From Candidatus Berkelbacteria bacterium (lineage in GTDB: Bacteria; Patescibacteriota; UBA1384; JACPKC01), in the NCBI GenBank assembly GCA_016198415.1, contig JACQIO010000019.1:1-42056 (forward strand): a stretch of DNA of 42,056 nt, given 5' to 3'. The position numbers and the translations under genes are program-made. The notes beneath the pieces are model-generated. The model did no database searches. It was given only the letters and a program-made list of their open reading frames with translations, and was not told the DNA's origin. Shown one piece after another: positions 1 through 7,319 of this stretch (position 1 is the first letter of the stretch; each line of letters begins with the position of its first letter).

Positions 1-1
1 C

Positions 2-493
2 CGCCACGCCGTCAACTTTGAAGGCAACTACCTCTTCCGGACGCTCTACGCGAGACCAAGTGACGAGCCGATTGCCTACCCACCGATGCCGCACGCGATC
101 TTTTCCAGCCCTCAGGTAGGCAGCGTTGGGCCAACGGAGGAAGCGCTCATCGAGCGCGGGGTCGACTACGTTGTGGGGAAGAACAGCTACGCCGACAGCG
201 CCATGGGCATGGCACTCCGCTCCGAGTTTGGCTTTGCCAAGCTCCTCTTTGAGCGCCGAAGTCGCAAGCTCCTGGCGGCCCACATTGTTGGAGATGATGC
301 GGCCACACTAGTTCACCAGCTCATCTACGCCCTGACCTTTGACGCCACCCGCGAGAACTTGCTCGAGATGATCTACATCCACCCGGCCCTGCCAGAGGTG
401 ATCCGCAATGCCGCCATCAATGCCGACTTTTCCAAGCCCAGCCCACAAGGAGGACCAAGTGACTGGAGCCCAGTCAAAGCCCACACCACCTAA
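2..493 (+). CDS. FAD-dependent pyridine nucleotide-disulfide oxidoreductase, C-terminal part (partial at left edge)
   Basis: The frame is open from base 2; the ATG at 86 in the ORF track is internal. The visible part is the dimerisation domain of the dihydrolipoamide dehydrogenase / mycothione reductase / mercuric reductase family. It shows the segment HAIFSSPQVGSVG and, near the C-terminus, IHPALPE, which matches the HPxxxE signature carrying the catalytic His-Glu pair. The FAD and NAD(P) domains and the redox-active CXXXXC lie off the left edge, so substrate cannot be assigned. The 3' end overlaps the chosen zwf start by 35 bp, which suggests co-transcription with zwf and gnd. Family assignment is firm; the specific enzyme is not. 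Confidence 0.8.
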   Translation, partial: RHAVNFEGNYLFRTLYARPSDEPIAYPPMPHAIFSSPQVGSVGPTEEALIERGVDYVVGKNSYADSAMGMALRSEFGFAKLLFERRSRKLLAAHIVGDDAATLVHQLIYALTFDATRENLLEMIYIHPALPEVIRNAAINADFSKPSPQGGPSDWSPVKAHTT

Positions 494-1934
494 GCTGTCA
501 CCCGGTCCAACGATCCTCGTCATCTTTGGGGCGACCGGCGATCTCATGGCCAAAAAGATCGCTCCGGCGCTGGCCTACCTTGAGCAGGCGGGCGAACTGC
601 CGGCGCAGTTCACCGTCGTCGGCGTCGGCCGACGAAACCTGACTGACGACGTCTTTCGCGAGCAGGTGCGGGAGTCGATTCATCACCGGGCCAGCTCGCC
701 CACCAAGACACTCGGCGCGGACTTCTTTGAGCGATTCGTCTACCACCGTGGTGAGTTTGATGACGAGGCCACCTACGCGGCGCTGGCTGAGCGCCTCGGC
801 CGGACCGATCGCACCTGGCGGGCGTGCGCCGACAAACTCTTCTACCTGGCCGTCCCGCCCGAGCTCGTGGAGGGCATCGTTGGGCACCTCCACGCCTCAG
901 GTCTGACCGACGCCTGTGCCGATGAGACCGGTTGGACCCGTGTCATCCTCGAGAAGCCTTTTGGCCGGGACTTGGCCAGCAGCGAAGCCCTCGACCGACT
1001 CGTTGGGCAACTGTTCAAGGAAGAGCAGCTCTATCGGATCGACCACTACCTCGGCAAAGACGTTCTCCAAAACATCCTCAACTTCCGATTTGCCAACCGG
1101 CTCTTTGAATCGTCGTGGCAGGTCGAGGCCATTGAGCGAATTGAGATCCGACTCCTTGAGACACTCGGCGTCGAGGATCGTGGCCCGTTCTACGATGGAG
1201 TCGGGGCGCTCCGTGACGTGGGCCAGAACCACCTGCTGGAGATGCTCGCACTCGTCACCATGGACGCACCGCAATCACTGGCTGCGGCCGACATTCGGGC
1301 CGCCCGAGCCAAGCTGCTGGCCGACGTCCGGACACCCAACGATCGAGACGTCAAGACAGGGTCTGTGCGAGCCCAGTACGACCGATACCGGTCAATCGAG
1401 GGGGTGGCGCCGGAGTCCCAGACCGAGACGTACTTCAAGCTCCGGCTGGCGATTGAGAGCGACCGCTGGCGCGGGGTCAACGTTGAGCTTGAGGCGGGCA
1501 AGCGCCTCGGCAGCGTCGACAAGGCGGTCGTCGTGACCTTTCGTCACCCCGAGCCGTGTCTCTGCTTGGCAAATCAGCACGTCCGCAACTCGGTTGAGTT
1601 CCGGCTCGAGCCCGATCCGGCGATCATTGTCCACTTCTGGGCCAAGTCGGCGGGTCTGGGTAACCAGTTCGAGCCGAAGCAGCTGACGTTCTCACTGGCT
1701 GATGAACCAGGCAGAGTCCAGTACGTAGCTGAGTACGCCCAGTTGCTGCTCGACTGCATTGCCGGTGATCAGACGAGCTTTGTCGCCACCGAAGAGCTGC
1801 GTCAGATGTGGCGAATTGTCGACCCGTTCGTTGTGGGTTGGAGTAAGAACGCGACCCCGCTGCGTCGCTACCCGCCAGACAGCGACGAGATTCGGACGAT
1901 CGCAACGAAGCAGCTTGAAGGGAGGAAGGAATGA
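459..1934 (+). CDS. zwf: Glucose-6-phosphate 1-dehydrogenase
   Basis: Cytoplasmic first enzyme of the oxidative pentose phosphate pathway, oxidising glucose 6-phosphate to 6-phosphogluconolactone with NAD(P)+. The N-terminal Rossmann motif is VIFGATGDLMAKK and the active-site signature is RIDHYLGK with its catalytic His. Length (491 aa) is normal for the family. The ORF track starts at ATG 408, but GTG 459 is preferred because AAGGAGG at 447-453 sits 5 nt upstream and the family starts close to this point. It overlaps the upstream oxidoreductase by 35 bp and gnd by ATGA. No 6-phosphogluconolactonase gene lies between zwf and gnd or elsewhere in the window. Confidence 0.96.
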   Translation: MTGAQSKPTPPKLSPGPTILVIFGATGDLMAKKIAPALAYLEQAGELPAQFTVVGVGRRNLTDDVFREQVRESIHHRASSPTKTLGADFFERFVYHRGEFDDEATYAALAERLGRTDRTWRACADKLFYLAVPPELVEGIVGHLHASGLTDACADETGWTRVILEKPFGRDLASSEALDRLVGQLFKEEQLYRIDHYLGKDVLQNILNFRFANRLFESSWQVEAIERIEIRLLETLGVEDRGPFYDGVGALRDVGQNHLLEMLALVTMDAPQSLAAADIRAARAKLLADVRTPNDRDVKTGSVRAQYDRYRSIEGVAPESQTETYFKLRLAIESDRWRGVNVELEAGKRLGSVDKAVVVTFRHPEPCLCLANQHVRNSVEFRLEPDPAIIVHFWAKSAGLGNQFEPKQLTFSLADEPGRVQYVAEYAQLLLDCIAGDQTSFVATEELRQMWRIVDPFVVGWSKNATPLRRYPPDSDEIRTIATKQLEGRKE

Positions 1935-2839
1935 TGACGCTCGGTATGGTCGGCCTGGGCAAGATGGGCGGCAACCTGGCGCGCCAACTGACTGGGAAGG
2001 GCTTTCACGTTGTGGGCTACAATCGGACGGTCGAGAAGACCCTGGCACTAGCGGACGAGGGCATCGAGGCCGCTATGTCGCTCGAAGCACTGGCCGCCAC
2101 GCTGCCAGCGCCACGGATCATCTGGATCATGCTGACGGCTGGCTCGGCGGTTGATGAGGCGATTGCGACGCTGCAGCCCCACCTTGAGCGTAACGACGTT
2201 ATCATCGACGGCGGGAACTCCTTCTACAAAGACGCCGTCCGTCGCGCAGCGGCGCTCACCCACCATGGCATCCGGTTCGTTGACGTCGGCGTCTCGGGCG
2301 GTCCAGCTAGGGCACTGGCCGGGGCGTGCCTCATGGTTGGCGGCGATGAGGCGACGTTTCGACAGATTGAGCCAATCATTCGCGCCGTCTCCGTGCCTGA
2401 CGGCTACGCGTTCTTTCCTGGCATCGGGACAGGCCACTTCGTCAAGATGGTTCACAACGGGATTGAGTACGGGATGATGCAGGCCATCGCCGAGGGGTTT
2501 GAAGTGATGAAGGCGAGTCACTTCAAACTCGATTTGACCAGCGTCGCGTCGGTCTATAACCACGGCAGCGTCATCGAGTCGCAGTTGGTTGGCTGGCTGA
2601 AGGATGGCTACGACCGGTTTGGTACCGATCTTGCCGACGTGAGCAGCACTGTCGCACACACTGGCGAGGGCGCCTGGACCGTGCAGACGGCTCGTGAACT
2701 GGGGGTACCGGTGCCGATCATTGAGGGAGCGCTCGCGTTCCGTAAACGGTCGGCAACTGAACCTCGGTACACGGGCAAGGTTCTCTCAGCCTTACGCGCC
2801 ATCTTTGGCGGCCATGCGGTGTGGGAACGACCCGACTGA
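1931..2839 (+). CDS. gnd: 6-phosphogluconate dehydrogenase, short (about 300 aa) decarboxylating form
   Basis: Converts 6-phosphogluconate to ribulose 5-phosphate, CO2 and NAD(P)H. The Rossmann motif GLGKMGGNLA opens the protein. It is followed by the substrate loop GGNSFYKD, the signature DVGVSGGPARALAG and the catalytic helix HFVKMVHNGIEYG. At 302 aa it is the short form, about two thirds of the E. coli enzyme. The start overlaps the zwf stop (ATGA) and follows a purine-rich GGGAGGAAGGA site, so the two are translationally coupled. The last 62 bases and some following sequence recur in diverged form at 3822-3900, beyond the DinD-like gene. Confidence 0.95.
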   Translation: MMTLGMVGLGKMGGNLARQLTGKGFHVVGYNRTVEKTLALADEGIEAAMSLEALAATLPAPRIIWIMLTAGSAVDEAIATLQPHLERNDVIIDGGNSFYKDAVRRAAALTHHGIRFVDVGVSGGPARALAGACLMVGGDEATFRQIEPIIRAVSVPDGYAFFPGIGTGHFVKMVHNGIEYGMMQAIAEGFEVMKASHFKLDLTSVASVYNHGSVIESQLVGWLKDGYDRFGTDLADVSSTVAHTGEGAWTVQTARELGVPVPIIEGALAFRKRSATEPRYTGKVLSALRAIFGGHAVWERPD

Positions 2840-2856
2840 ACTCAGGCTGTCTGTTT
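2778..2856 (+). repeat. Left copy of gnd 3'-end direct repeat
   Basis: These 79 bases cover the last codons of gnd, its stop and about 17 nt downstream. They align without gaps to 3822-3900 with 13 mismatches by eye (about 84 percent identity). The repeat flanks the minus-strand DinD-like gene. Confidence 0.8.
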
Positions 2857-2902
2857 GACGAAGTTGCTCGCGTACCGTTTGGGGTCGATCTGCGCGACAC
2901 GC

Positions 2903-3733
2903 TCACTCCTCGAGCGCCTTCCGTTTCTTGCTCGGTGGTAGGAAGTTTTGGCGACTGGAGACCTTGCGACCGCTCTCCAGCTCAAGTTTCTTCCGGGCGT
3001 CGCCCGCCACGGTGCCGCCTCGCTGGGCGACGCCTCGGTTCTCGCCGAATCCCTGAGCGTCCACGTTGCGGGCGATTTCAGTCGTGGCGGCCTCGCCAAG
3101 CATCGTGAAAATCAACTCCAAGTCGCTCATGTGATCCCGCAGGTTATGCTTCTGTTTGAGCTGTTTGAACTTTTTGTACTGACTTGGCGTCATCCCAAAC
3201 GTTGCCTTGGCAATCTCGGCGGTGAGGATGCTGTACTCCTGACCTTCTTTGACGCCGCGCTCGTGCCATTCTTTCGTCAGCTCCTCACGCACGGCGATGC
3301 CCCGGACCCGCTTGTCGATCCAATCCTTCGGACGACCTTTTGCTTCATAGAGCGCCCGCATCCGCTTCATGGCCAGTTCGGGATCGTTGATCTCTTGAAT
3401 ACGCTCGTAGCCCACTTGGGCGAGCCAGCGCTTGAACGGCTCGGCCTTCGGCGAGGGGATGGACTGGATGACGCGGAGCATCGTCGTGGTGTTTGCACAG
3501 TCGGTTGCTCGCAACTTGCCATCGGGTGCACGTAGCTTGAACTGTCCGATTTTGTCGGACAGTTCAGCACCTTCTTCCTGCAACTTGCGCTTGAGGTCGG
3601 ACCAGTACTTCCGTGGACGGGCGTTGGCTGTTAGTACCTCGATCACGTCAATGACCGAGAACCACCACTCGCTTTTATGCCACGTCTTTCGGACTTCTTT
3701 GCCTTCAAACAGGGCGATGTTAGTTTCTGCCAT
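2903..3733 (-). CDS. BRO-N domain / DNA-damage-inducible protein D (DinD)-like protein
   Basis: 276 aa. The N-terminal 100 residues look like a BRO-N (phage antirepressor-type) domain: IALFEGKEVRKTWHKSEWWF, then VIDVIEVL and a YWSDLKRKL segment. The rest resembles DinD/BRO-family proteins, with RMRALYEAKGRPKDWIDKR and a C-terminal ARNVDAQGF stretch. The ORF track starts at 3796; ATG 3733 is chosen because GGAGG sits 6 nt upstream and homology begins here. A TATACT hexamer (3762-3767) lies about 28 nt upstream. Such genes are common on mobile elements. This one runs opposite to gnd and sits between two copies of the gnd 3' end, so recent acquisition is likely. The role is unknown beyond probable DNA binding or DNA-damage response. 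Confidence 0.8.
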   Translation of the reverse strand: MAETNIALFEGKEVRKTWHKSEWWFSVIDVIEVLTANARPRKYWSDLKRKLQEEGAELSDKIGQFKLRAPDGKLRATDCANTTTMLRVIQSIPSPKAEPFKRWLAQVGYERIQEINDPELAMKRMRALYEAKGRPKDWIDKRVRGIAVREELTKEWHERGVKEGQEYSILTAEIAKATFGMTPSQYKKFKQLKQKHNLRDHMSDLELIFTMLGEAATTEIARNVDAQGFGENRGVAQRGGTVAGDARKKLELESGRKVSSRQNFLPPSKKRKALEE

Positions 3734-3761
3734 GCTTCGCCTCCAAACCTTGACTACCAAC

Positions 3762-3767
3762 AGTATA
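3762..3767 (-). promoter_or_regulatory. -10 hexamer of the DinD-like gene
   Basis: TATACT on the minus strand, 28 nt before ATG 3733, leaving a short leader with a GGAGG ribosome site. No convincing -35 is seen. Confidence 0.5.
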
Positions 3768-3821
3768 CAGACCTCCTTGCCCGTCTTCACAGCCACTGTG
3801 TGGCTGCCCCAGGTTTGCTAG

Positions 3822-3900
3822 GGGTGCTCTCAGTCCTACGCACTATGTTCGGCGGCCATGCGGCGAGGGAACGGCCCGACTGAACTCAGGGTGTCTGTTG
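3822..3900 (+). pseudogene. Diverged remnant of a gnd 3' end (right copy of direct repeat)
   Basis: In frame this segment reads LSVLRTMFGGHAARERPD followed by TGA, against LSALRAIFGGHAVWERPD in intact gnd. Homology also continues past the stop. Several of the differences are silent or conservative, which points to a tail from a related functional gnd rather than random decay of the local copy. Only the 3' end remains. It is unlikely to be expressed as a protein. Confidence 0.75.
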
Positions 3901-4128
3901 CCGGTGCGAGCGAGGTGGCTGTACGAAACTGCTCGAACTCACTTCCAGCGCAACCCCGCGTAATTTACGACCACCTACTCCCGAGAATGCTGCGGCAGCA
4001 TGGCTGCCGCAAGCGCGTCACGCGCTTTCGTGGGCCGCAGGGAGGGGTGTGGGGCAGGAATGCGGGCCGGCGGGTGTGGGCACGGGGAACCTAGGCGCGC
4101 GGAGTATAGAGGACGGAAGAAAATCGGG
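3901..4128. other. Non-coding stretch with paired hairpins after the gnd remnant
   Basis: I find no supported gene between 3734 and 4140 apart from the gnd remnant. The stretch holds two abutting perfect hairpins, described separately, and a G-rich run before the promoter of the 4141 gene. Confidence 0.6.
3991..4027. terminator. Tandem hairpins, possible terminator of the gnd transcript
   Basis: TGCGGCAGC-ATG-GCTGCCGCA (9-bp stem) is followed at once by AAGCGCG-TCA-CGCGCTT (7-bp stem). There is no long T-run, but other gene ends in this window also carry strong hairpins without one. Confidence 0.45.
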
Positions 4129-4134
4129 TACAAT
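4129..4134 (+). promoter_or_regulatory. -10 hexamer, leaderless start of the 4141 gene
   Basis: TACAAT followed by exactly 6 nt and ATG 4141. Transcription would begin at or next to the A of ATG. No Shine-Dalgarno is present. Confidence 0.65.
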
Positions 4135-4140
4135 ACAGCT

Positions 4141-6201
4141 ATGCCAGAGACCAACGATTCGCCCTTGGATGAGGGCGACTTTCTGAAAGACAAGTACTGG
4201 GATAAAGATGAATTTCGCGTGGCGGCTGAAAAAACAGCCCGCCGCCGGCAGCGTGCCGACGAAGATAGAGCACTTCCCACCAAGCCCAGTGAACAAATCT
4301 CACTCTACCTCGCCCGGATCGAGCGAATTGTGAAGAAGTGGCCGACGACGTTTCGCGATCGCCTCTACCCCAAGCTCCTCAGCCGCCCCAAAGACATCAC
4401 CGATGAGTATCTGAAGAATGTGCTCTTTGGTGAGTTCGTCGAACAGCAAGGTTATACCGCTAACCAACTCGCCCATCCCGAGCAGGGCCCAACCTTGAAA
4501 GCAACCCTCAGGCAACAGTTCGAACACCGGTACACCAACGACACCCCGCTTGGTGACTGGCGGGTACCTGACCAACTGCGCAGCGAGAGAGTCAGGATGG
4601 CAATCCGTGATCAGGAGACGAGCCTCAATCAGTGGTTTGACTACCTGACTGGCCCCCAAGCTGAACACTACCCAGCCGCCTTTCGCTACTGGGCAATGGC
4701 CGAGGCGGTCAAGCTTGGTCCCTACGACTACGGGCGCAAGTCCTTCAATCAACGTGAGTCAGGCACGGTGACTCGTTTCCCCGAACTCGACCAGCAGGCG
4801 CTGGCGCTTATCTTCGACGAGGTCGAAAAACACCGGACTGACCAACCATCTCTGCTCGAGCTGACCGACCCCCAAGCGCAGGAGTTCAAGAAGCGCCTGC
4901 AGACTGAAAATTTTGGCAAGCTCTACAGCTGGGCGCTCGAGTACGTCAACTCGCTCCGGCTGCCAGAGGAACGGTTGGCGATCACGAGCGGCCAGTGGCG
5001 GAAATTTGCCAAAGGCTCAGATCCGAAGGCCCTCGCCGCAGCCCTCCAGGGCTTCAACACCGGCTGGTGTATCGCCGGCGAAGGGACGGCCGCGAGCTAC
5101 CTGGAAAAGTACGATGTCTGGACTTTCTTCTCAGACGACGAAGCCAATCAGTTGAAGATTCCACGGGCCACCATTGTCACCGATGGCCAGACGATCAGCG
5201 AGGTGCGAGGGATTATCAACCGCAAGGACGCCAAGCAGCACCTCGACAGCTACATCACGCCCGTTGTCGAAGCGAAGCTCGCTGAGTTGGCCGGCGGCGA
5301 TGCGTGGCAAACGACGATGGCTGACATGCGCCACCTCGCAACCCTCAAGTTGAAGTCGCTTCGCGGCGAACTGCTCGACCGGGTGGATCTCATCTTCCTC
5401 TACGAGGTCGATCGTCCTATTCGGAGTTCTGGCTACGACCGCGATCCGCGCGTTGACGAGCTGCGGGGCGGGCGTGACCCTGAAGCCGACATGCTCACCG
5501 TCTTCGACTGCACGCCCGAGCAGATCGCCCATGCGCCTGAGGCAATCACCGCTGACACCAAAGCCTACGTTGGCCCGCTCGTTCAGACTGATGCAGATGG
5601 ACGCATCGTCCCCATCTTCGATCTGCTTCAACGCTCCGTCATCGAGCACGTCTACACCCAGCCGTTTCCTGAAGGCCGGATTCAGCGCGAACGGCGGTCG
5701 TACGGCGGGCAGACCGGGGAGGAGCTCGTCGCGGAACTCGCCGAAGAACGAACACGACGAAAAACAACTGAGGGCCTCCGACCACTCACCTTCCCCGCGT
5801 GGGCCGAGTCGATGCACACCAATCCTCAATTCGAAGCGCTCCGTCAGAAAGAAGCAACAACGGACGACTTCGTTCGATTGACCGTCGGTGATCTCGGTCT
5901 CGACAACGTCACGTTTGACGAGATCAAGTCTCGAGCCCTTCAACTTGGACTTGAGCTGTGCCCATCGGATCTGGCTGCCCACATCATGATGGACTGGTCC
6001 GTGCGTGATGAGCCGCCCGGGACTTGGTTCTACGTGGCGTCAGAGCCCGTCCCCGATTCCGACGGCAAGCTGAACGTCTTCTGCTGCCACTCGCGCGAGG
6101 ACGAGCTCAGGCTCAATGGCGACTACGCCGGGCCGTCGAGCAGGTGGGCTTCCTGGCGCCCATTCCTCTTCCGTCTGCCTGCCTCGCCTGCAGGCAGGTG
6201 A
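4141..6201 (+). CDS. Large protein of unknown function with a GWC-containing central domain
   Basis: 686 aa and soluble: I see no signal peptide or membrane segment. ATG 4141 is chosen over the ORF-track start (4000) because TACAAT lies 6 nt upstream and the sequence before it is low-complexity. The N-terminal 60 residues are charged. The centre carries NTGWCIAGEG (about residue 310), then SYLEKYDVWTFFSDDE, PRATIVTDGQ and ISEVRGI. This arrangement recalls PcfJ-like domains, with a lone conserved-looking Cys, but I would not assign it. The C-terminus has a paired cysteine in NVFCCHSRED. The 3' end contains a palindromic CTGCCTGC/GCAGGCAG element. It is monocistronic by layout. Function unknown. 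Confidence 0.75.
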   Translation: MPETNDSPLDEGDFLKDKYWDKDEFRVAAEKTARRRQRADEDRALPTKPSEQISLYLARIERIVKKWPTTFRDRLYPKLLSRPKDITDEYLKNVLFGEFVEQQGYTANQLAHPEQGPTLKATLRQQFEHRYTNDTPLGDWRVPDQLRSERVRMAIRDQETSLNQWFDYLTGPQAEHYPAAFRYWAMAEAVKLGPYDYGRKSFNQRESGTVTRFPELDQQALALIFDEVEKHRTDQPSLLELTDPQAQEFKKRLQTENFGKLYSWALEYVNSLRLPEERLAITSGQWRKFAKGSDPKALAAALQGFNTGWCIAGEGTAASYLEKYDVWTFFSDDEANQLKIPRATIVTDGQTISEVRGIINRKDAKQHLDSYITPVVEAKLAELAGGDAWQTTMADMRHLATLKLKSLRGELLDRVDLIFLYEVDRPIRSSGYDRDPRVDELRGGRDPEADMLTVFDCTPEQIAHAPEAITADTKAYVGPLVQTDADGRIVPIFDLLQRSVIEHVYTQPFPEGRIQRERRSYGGQTGEELVAELAEERTRRKTTEGLRPLTFPAWAESMHTNPQFEALRQKEATTDDFVRLTVGDLGLDNVTFDEIKSRALQLGLELCPSDLAAHIMMDWSVRDEPPGTWFYVASEPVPDSDGKLNVFCCHSREDELRLNGDYAGPSSRWASWRPFLFRLPASPAGR
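6175..6197. terminator. Hairpin overlapping the 3' end of the 4141 gene
   Basis: CTGCCTGC-CTCGCCT-GCAGGCAG, an 8-bp perfect stem within the last codons, between convergent genes. A related palindrome occurs at 34554-34574. Confidence 0.5.
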
Positions 6202-6212
6202 AGCGCCAGCGA

Positions 6213-6659
6213 TTAGATTCGAAATGGTGGAGACCATGGTGGTCGAACGATCACTTGAGCCAACGCAAACGCGAGCGGTGTCGTGAGCGCCAGCTCGACG
6301 AGGGGTCCGTAGGCAGATCCGCCCAACGTGGCAACGCCCGGTCGGTAGGTCCAGAGGCCAGTGTTAGTGGCCACAAGCTCACTTGCCCAACCCCAGGCCA
6401 ACCCCAGCAGGCCCACCAGCAGCAGGTCACGGCCCGTGGCCCGGGCCAGCCACGCCCAGTCGCGCTTCCAGAGAGCAAGAACGCCGTAGGCAATCCCGGC
6501 AAAGAGGGTGTCGCCGAGTGGCCCGAGGAGACAGAGTGTCCCACCCTGCCAGACCGGTGTGTAGCCCTCAAAGATTCCGAGCTGGAGATTCTCCCAGACG
6601 ACGTTTACGCCAAACTGGATCACGAGCGCGGTGACAATCAGTCGATGGAACTGCACCAT
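6213..6659 (-). CDS. Small polytopic membrane protein, unknown
   Basis: 148 aa with about four hydrophobic segments (residues roughly 8-25, 38-62, 72-95 and 112-135). It carries an N-terminal VNVVWENLQL segment and a loop with LWTYRPGVATL. ATG 6659 is supported by GAGGAGAT about 7 nt upstream. It is divergent from the DUF3105 gene and convergent with the 4141 gene. No catalytic motif was recognised, so only membrane location is inferred. Confidence 0.7.
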   Translation of the reverse strand: MVQFHRLIVTALVIQFGVNVVWENLQLGIFEGYTPVWQGGTLCLLGPLGDTLFAGIAYGVLALWKRDWAWLARATGRDLLLVGLLGLAWGWASELVATNTGLWTYRPGVATLGGSAYGPLVELALTTPLAFALAQVIVRPPWSPPFRI

Positions 6660-6720
6660 AGGGCCATCTCCTCTGCGGACAGGACGGGCATCGTTGCCTG
6701 ATCTTCAGGGTATCACAGAC

Positions 6721-6765
6721 AGGAATTTCGCACTTGAGAAGTGGAGGAGAACGTGAGAAAGTCCT
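6721..6765. repeat. Imperfect palindromic element, related to 38480-38569
   Basis: Outer arms AGGAATTTCGCAC / GTGAGAAAGTCCT (two mismatches) enclose CACTT-GAG-AAGTG. The element near the LOG gene shares CACTTGAGAAGTG and GAAAGTCCT with the same 13-nt spacing between them. Confidence 0.55.
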
Positions 6766-6791
6766 ATGAGTGAAGAACAAGGATGTGCGTG

Positions 6792-7304
6792 ATGGATAAG
6801 TTCGTGCTCTGGATTGTGCTCGGGACGGTCGTGCTACTCGGCGGGCTGGTGTGGGTATCGAGTCAAGACCCCACTAAACAGCCGCCGGTTGGGCAGGAGA
6901 TCGAGATCCTCGGCCGCGAGCACATTCCGCGTGGGTCCGAGCACCCGGCCTACAACTCAAACCCGCCCACCTCGGGCTGGCACGACGCCGAGGACGCGGC
7001 CGAGAAGATCTACGACGAGCCGATCCTGGACGAGCAGGCGATCCACTCACTCGAACACGGCCGCGTCTGGGTGACGTACCGGCCAGAGAGCGTCGACGAG
7101 GCCACGCGTGGCGAGTTCGAATCCGTCATTCGACCATTCCTGAGCAAAGCCCTCCTCTCACCTCGGCCGGCCAACGACCACGCGATCGCAGCCGTCTCCT
7201 GGGGTCGAATCCAGACCTGGGAGACGTGGAACGATCAAACCAAAACTGAACTCAAGCTCTTCCTCGAGCGCAACCGCGACCGCGGACCTGAACGAGTGCC
7301 GTAA
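6792..7304 (+). CDS. DUF3105 family membrane-anchored protein
   Basis: 170 aa. An N-terminal transmembrane anchor (about residues 4-24) is followed by an extracytoplasmic DUF3105 domain. Typical motifs are present: YNSNPPTSGWHD, IHSLEHGRVWVTY and a late NDHAIAAVSWG. The His/Asp-rich motifs suggest metal binding, but the family has no settled function. ATG 6792 (or in-frame ATG 6783) follows AAGGA at 6778-6782. It lies just downstream of the palindromic element at 6721-6765 and overlaps a possible 8-codon mini-ORF beginning at 6766. Confidence 0.85.
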   Translation: MDKFVLWIVLGTVVLLGGLVWVSSQDPTKQPPVGQEIEILGREHIPRGSEHPAYNSNPPTSGWHDAEDAAEKIYDEPILDEQAIHSLEHGRVWVTYRPESVDEATRGEFESVIRPFLSKALLSPRPANDHAIAAVSWGRIQTWETWNDQTKTELKLFLERNRDRGPERVP

Positions 7305-7319
7305 TCAGCTGTTAGGTCA

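Noticed and set aside
5131-5982. 283-aa minus-strand ORF
   Set aside because: It lies wholly inside the 4141-6201 gene, has no promoter or ribosome site, and is a typical GC-rich antisense shadow.
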